A stretch of 64,000 nt of DNA from Halogranum amylolyticum (lineage in GTDB: Archaea; Halobacteriota; Halobacteria; Halobacteriales; Haloferacaceae), in NCBI RefSeq assembly GCF_900110465.1, contig NZ_FODV01000011.1, positions 62,001 to 126,000 on the forward strand, given 5' to 3'. Positions within the stretch are counted from its first letter, which is position 1, and each line of letters opens with the position of its first letter. The notes beneath the pieces were generated by a model, which was not told the origin of the DNA, did no database searches, and worked only from the letters and a program-made list of their open reading frames with translations. This document shows positions 60,925 to 64,000 of this stretch, piece by piece. A program made the translations under genes and the position numbers.

Positions 60925-62094
60925 ATGAAGGCACGCCGCCAGTGGACAGCTGTGCTGTTTCTCTTCGTTCTGGGCGATGGCATGATTACACAACTCAGAG
61001 GAGCACTGCTTCCGAACTTCCAGCAAACCTTTGCTGTCTCCGAACAACTGCTCGGGTTCGTCGCACCGGCAGGTACCCTTGGCCTCGTGGCGACCGTTCT
61101 AGTCGTTGGGATGCTCTCCGGGCGACTCGACCTCCGACGGATGATTCTCGCCGGAACCGGTGCAACGGCTGTCTGCCTCCTCCTGGTAAGTATCACTCCC
61201 TCCTACGGATTCCTCCTCGTTGTGTTCCTCCTGCAAGGGGGGACTGTCGGTGTCGTCCGTGCGCTCGATCGACCACTCTTAGGACATCTATTCCCCGAAC
61301 GTCGCGGACAGTTGTTCAACCTCTATGCGCTCATGTGGGCCTTAGGGGCGACTACCGGCCCGCTCCTCGCGAACGCAATCCTTGCTATCGGCGACTGGCG
61401 ACTGGCGTACCTCCTCCTCACTGGCGTCTTTTTCGCTGTCGCATTCGTCGTCACACGACTCGATCGTCCGAGCGTGGTACAGGCGGAGAAGTCGCTCTCG
61501 TGGGCCGACCTCCGGGGGGTGCTTCGTCTTCCGTCCGTTCGCGGAATGGCCGCCGCACTCGTCGTGAGCGGCGCAATCGAAGGAACCGTCTTCACCTGGC
61601 TACCGTACTACGCGAGCCAGTTTTTCGCCCAGTCGACGGCGAATCTTCTCCTGTCGGGGTTTCTGGTGATGTATGTGCCCGGGAGACTTGCGTATGGCTT
61701 CCTCGCCGATCGCCTTCGGCCACTCAATCTGGTGCTGTCGCTAGCTGTCGTCGGACTTCCGATGGCTGCCATCGCCTTCGTCTCTGGGTCGACCCTCGGT
61801 CTCGTCAGTGGCACCCTCGGCCTCGGCCTCCTCGTCGCTGGGTTCTTCCCCACACTGTCGGCGTTCGGCGTCGGGTCTGCACCCGAGTATAGCGGCCCGG
61901 TAAATGCAATCGCTACGGCAGCGAATTTCACAGGTCTCTCTGCTGCACCAGTCGTCGTCGGAATCGTCGCAGACCGATACGATATCGCGACAGGGATGCA
62001 GTTGCTGCTACCGGCGCTGGGTTGTCTGGTCGTCGTTGTCGTGGTCACGCGGATTCACCTTGGGCGTCTCGATAGGTCTATCGTCAGAGCATGA
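60925..62094 (+). CDS. MFS transporter
   Basis: A 389-residue permease with twelve helices and motif-A-like GMLSGRLDLRRM between helices 2-3 and GFLADRLRPLN between 8-9. The first helix has GDGMITQLRGALLPNFQQTF, as in oxalate/organic-acid-like MFS families. A lactate or carboxylate role is possible but unproven. The thiolase follows 75 bases later. Confidence 0.9.
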   Translation: MKARRQWTAVLFLFVLGDGMITQLRGALLPNFQQTFAVSEQLLGFVAPAGTLGLVATVLVVGMLSGRLDLRRMILAGTGATAVCLLLVSITPSYGFLLVVFLLQGGTVGVVRALDRPLLGHLFPERRGQLFNLYALMWALGATTGPLLANAILAIGDWRLAYLLLTGVFFAVAFVVTRLDRPSVVQAEKSLSWADLRGVLRLPSVRGMAAALVVSGAIEGTVFTWLPYYASQFFAQSTANLLLSGFLVMYVPGRLAYGFLADRLRPLNLVLSLAVVGLPMAAIAFVSGSTLGLVSGTLGLGLLVAGFFPTLSAFGVGSAPEYSGPVNAIATAANFTGLSAAPVVVGIVADRYDIATGMQLLLPALGCLVVVVVVTRIHLGRLDRSIVRA

Positions 62095-62169
62095 GTCGAG
62101 CGAGTGCGCCGGAACGGGCCGCTGCTCAACCGTAACACCTACTATCCGAGGTCGACCTCTCTTTGTCGT

Positions 62170-63336
62170 ATGCAATCAGTCCGCATAGCGGGTGTTGGCT
62201 CCACAGCGTTCGGTGTCTACCCAGAGCGTACCGGTCGTGACCTCTTCGCGGAAGCGGCCCGCGTAGCCATCGCTGACTCGGGCGTTCCACGAACCGACAT
62301 CGATCGCTTGTGTTATGGGAACTTTGTCGGAACCATCGCCGAACAACAAGGGCATCAAGGACCGCTCATGGCAGCGGCAGCGGGGGTGAATATCCCGGCA
62401 ACACGATACGAGAGTGCCTGCGCATCCGGCGGTGTTGCGCTGCGTAGTGGTGTCGAAGCGGTCCAGACAGGTACGGCTGACGTTGTTCTCGTCGGAGGGA
62501 TGGAACGAATGACCAATCTCTCGACCGACCGGGCCACTGCGGGTCTCGCGATGGCAGCAGACGACCTCTACGAGAGTCGTGCGGGTGTGACGTTTCCCGG
62601 TGCATACGCACTCATGGCCCGGGCCTACATCGACGAGTTTGGCGGTACTCGTGAAGACCTCGCGGCCGTCGCCGTGAAGAACCACGACCACGCGCTCGAC
62701 AACGACTACGCGCAGTTCCAGCGGGAGATCTCGGTCGCGGACGTTGTCGACGCACCGATTGTGGCGGACCCACTCGGACTCTACGACGCTTGCCCACTCA
62801 CGGACGGAGCCAGTGCGGTCGTACTCGTCAGTGATCGATACGCCGAGCGGCATGACGTTAACACTCCAATTGCGATCACCGGTTCTGGTCAGGGAACCGA
62901 TACGCTTGCGCTACAGGACCGGTCTTCACTTGTTCGGACACCCGCGACAGAACGAGCGGCAAGCGACGCCTATGCTGATGCCGGAATCACTCCTAACGCA
63001 GTCGACCTGCTCGAAGTCCACGACTGCTTTACTATCGCGGAAGTACTTGCACTCGAGGGACTCGGGCTCTATGACACGGGAACTGCACTCACTGCGGCAG
63101 CTGAGGGGGATACGACCTCCGATGGCGAACTCCCGGTCAATCTCTCTGGTGGGCTGAAGGCGAAGGGTCACCCCGTCGGTGCGACAGGGGTGAGTCAGGT
63201 CGTCGAACTCTCGAAGCTTCTCCGCGGTGATCACGCCAACAGCGACGCTGTCGACGACGCCTCTGTCGCAGTCGCTCACAATGCCGGCGGGACGGTCGCA
63301 AGCGCGGTTGTCCACGTCTTGGAGGCGAGTCGATGA
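62170..63336 (+). CDS. Thiolase family protein (SCP2/acetyl-CoA acetyltransferase type)
   Basis: A 388-residue thiolase. Nucleophile Cys is in ESACASGGVALR (near residue 80), the second motif His in HDCFTIAEV, and GGLKAKGHPVGATG is the C-terminal GHPxGxT motif. In archaea such thiolases work with the DUF35 partner (encoded next) and HMG-CoA synthase or beta-oxidation genes. ATG 62170 follows the family N-terminus. Its stop overlaps the DUF35 gene by ATGA. Confidence 0.93.
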   Translation: MQSVRIAGVGSTAFGVYPERTGRDLFAEAARVAIADSGVPRTDIDRLCYGNFVGTIAEQQGHQGPLMAAAAGVNIPATRYESACASGGVALRSGVEAVQTGTADVVLVGGMERMTNLSTDRATAGLAMAADDLYESRAGVTFPGAYALMARAYIDEFGGTREDLAAVAVKNHDHALDNDYAQFQREISVADVVDAPIVADPLGLYDACPLTDGASAVVLVSDRYAERHDVNTPIAITGSGQGTDTLALQDRSSLVRTPATERAASDAYADAGITPNAVDLLEVHDCFTIAEVLALEGLGLYDTGTALTAAAEGDTTSDGELPVNLSGGLKAKGHPVGATGVSQVVELSKLLRGDHANSDAVDDASVAVAHNAGGTVASAVVHVLEASR

Positions 63337-63716
63337 CAGACTCCCAGAATGCGGGCTACGATGACTTGCTCGACGCCGTTGACCTGAATCAAGGCTACTA
63401 TCTCGTCTGTGAGTCTGGGCATGGCTCGTTTCCACCTCGACAGGTTTGTCCCAAATGCGGCAGCACTCATCTGGTCGAGAAGCCCCTTCCGGACACTGGC
63501 ACTATCAGTACGTACACAGAGATCCAGGTCCCGACAGCCGAATTCGCCGAGGAGACGCCGATCGTCGCCATCGCCGACTTCGGTCCAGTCCAGTTGACGG
63601 GTCGAGTCTTGGCAGAGGGCAACGACGTCGCGATTGGAGTCAGAGTCTCACCGACAGTCACGACGTCTCAGGCTGGCGAGCGCCACCTCGCCTTCGATCT
63701 CCCAACACGGCGATAA
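63333..63716 (+). CDS. DUF35 OB-fold protein with zinc ribbon (thiolase partner)
   Basis: A 127-residue protein with an N-terminal rubredoxin-like zinc ribbon, of which one knuckle (CPKCG) is complete while the other has a single Cys (VCESGHG, His possibly ligating), and a C-terminal OB-fold (YTEIQVPTAEFAEETPIVAI, PVQLTGRVL). In archaeal mevalonate synthesis the DUF35 protein bridges thiolase and HMG-CoA synthase. Here it is coupled to the thiolase by ATGA. Confidence 0.92.
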   Translation: MTDSQNAGYDDLLDAVDLNQGYYLVCESGHGSFPPRQVCPKCGSTHLVEKPLPDTGTISTYTEIQVPTAEFAEETPIVAIADFGPVQLTGRVLAEGNDVAIGVRVSPTVTTSQAGERHLAFDLPTRR

Positions 63717-63747
63717 CACTATACTCCCAGACTCCAGTAGCTTGACC

Positions 63748-64000
63748 ATGCAGAAACCTCTCGACGAGCAGACGCCAGCAGTTGCGGACTCGGCCTTCGT
63801 CTCCGAGATGTCTTACCTCATCGGCGATGTCGTAGTCAGTGAAGATGCCAGCCTCTGGCCATTCACCTGCCTCCGTGGTGACGGGGGAACCACAGTGGTT
63901 GGGACCGAAACCAACGTTCAGGAGTTTACGATGCTCCACGGAGCGGTTCTCGGCGACGAGGTGACCGTCGGTCACAACGTCGTCGTCGATTACGCAACCG
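63748..64000 (+). CDS. Gamma-class carbonic anhydrase-like protein (3' partial)
   Basis: The frame from ATG 63748 runs off the window after 84 codons. It begins the left-handed beta-helix family: SLWPFTCLRGDGGTTVVG, NVQEFTMLHG and VTVGHNVVVDYA include the His residues that bind zinc in gamma carbonic anhydrases and related acyltransferase-like proteins. It follows the DUF35 gene by 31 bases and may belong to the same transcript. Confidence 0.85.
   Translation, partial: MQKPLDEQTPAVADSAFVSEMSYLIGDVVVSEDASLWPFTCLRGDGGTTVVGTETNVQEFTMLHGAVLGDEVTVGHNVVVDYAT

Noticed and set aside
1..64000. tRNA, rRNA genes or CRISPR arrays
   Set aside because: No cloverleaf-like TTCGA arms with matching acceptor stems and no regular repeat-spacer arrays were recognised on reading both strands; an automated scan was not possible.

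Overview
The window is haloarchaeal (class Halobacteria). Proteins are rich in Asp and Glu. Several promoters are TATA-like boxes about 25 bases before the start codon, which implies leaderless mRNAs. Diagnostic families are present: HTH_10 (bacterioopsin-activator) regulators, halocyanins, Tat lipoproteins, an RPA-associated protein, a haloarchaeal-type glucose dehydrogenase, leaderless parA and TnpB-only IS elements. No tRNA, rRNA or CRISPR array was recognised by eye.

Region 1 (1-15.5 kb) is a catabolic accessory cluster of moderate GC. It has an Opp/Dpp-type ABC importer (partial binding protein and two ATPases; permeases not in the window), a metallophosphoesterase, a wrecked sulfatase between two TnpB insertions, a fumarylacetoacetate-hydrolase-type enzyme, RidA, a glucose-dehydrogenase-like MDR enzyme, a GATase1-like protein, a neutral-ceramidase-family hydrolase, a PIG-L deacetylase and a decayed mannonate dehydratase. 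Together these suggest uptake and stripping of a sulfated and/or N-acylated sugar compound, now partly decayed.

Region 2 (15.5-25 kb) is a plasmid-like, IS-ridden stretch: halocyanin, small winged-helix protein, orphan RPA-associated protein, IS110 remnant, PQQ-propeller pseudogene, lipoprotein stub cut by a solo IS right end, a second TnpB element, a ParA ATPase with an acidic partner and direct repeats upstream, a solo IS left end and an MFS fragment.

Region 3 (25-35.8 kb, visibly higher GC) is a sulfur/redox module: alpha/beta hydrolase, MFS permease, rhodanese-MBL fusion, two HTH_10 regulators, a haem-copper/NnrS-like membrane protein, [2Fe-2S] ferredoxin, SBP56 methanethiol oxidase, DsrE-like protein and a universal stress protein. 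I read it as a possible methylated-sulfur or sulfane-sulfur island.

Region 4 (35.8-59.4 kb) is dominated by membrane proteins. It contains five intact CPBP (CAAX protease/bacteriocin-processing) genes and one CPBP fragment in under 22 kb, an ABC-2 exporter, a bactofilin-like membrane fusion, an MFS-like protein, a stand-alone E2-type acyltransferase, a SRPBCC protein, DUF998, a membrane-anchored beta-lactamase-fold hydrolase and an Acg-like nitroreductase. TspO, SDR and other genes are present only as fragments.

Region 5 (60.3-64 kb) holds a UspA protein, an MFS permease, and a thiolase / DUF35 zinc-ribbon-OB pair followed by a gamma-class carbonic-anhydrase-like protein cut by the window end.

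The window carries at least a dozen broken genes, several disabled by one in-frame stop, so it behaves as a gene-acquisition and decay zone. Assignments come from motifs read by eye; no search was run.
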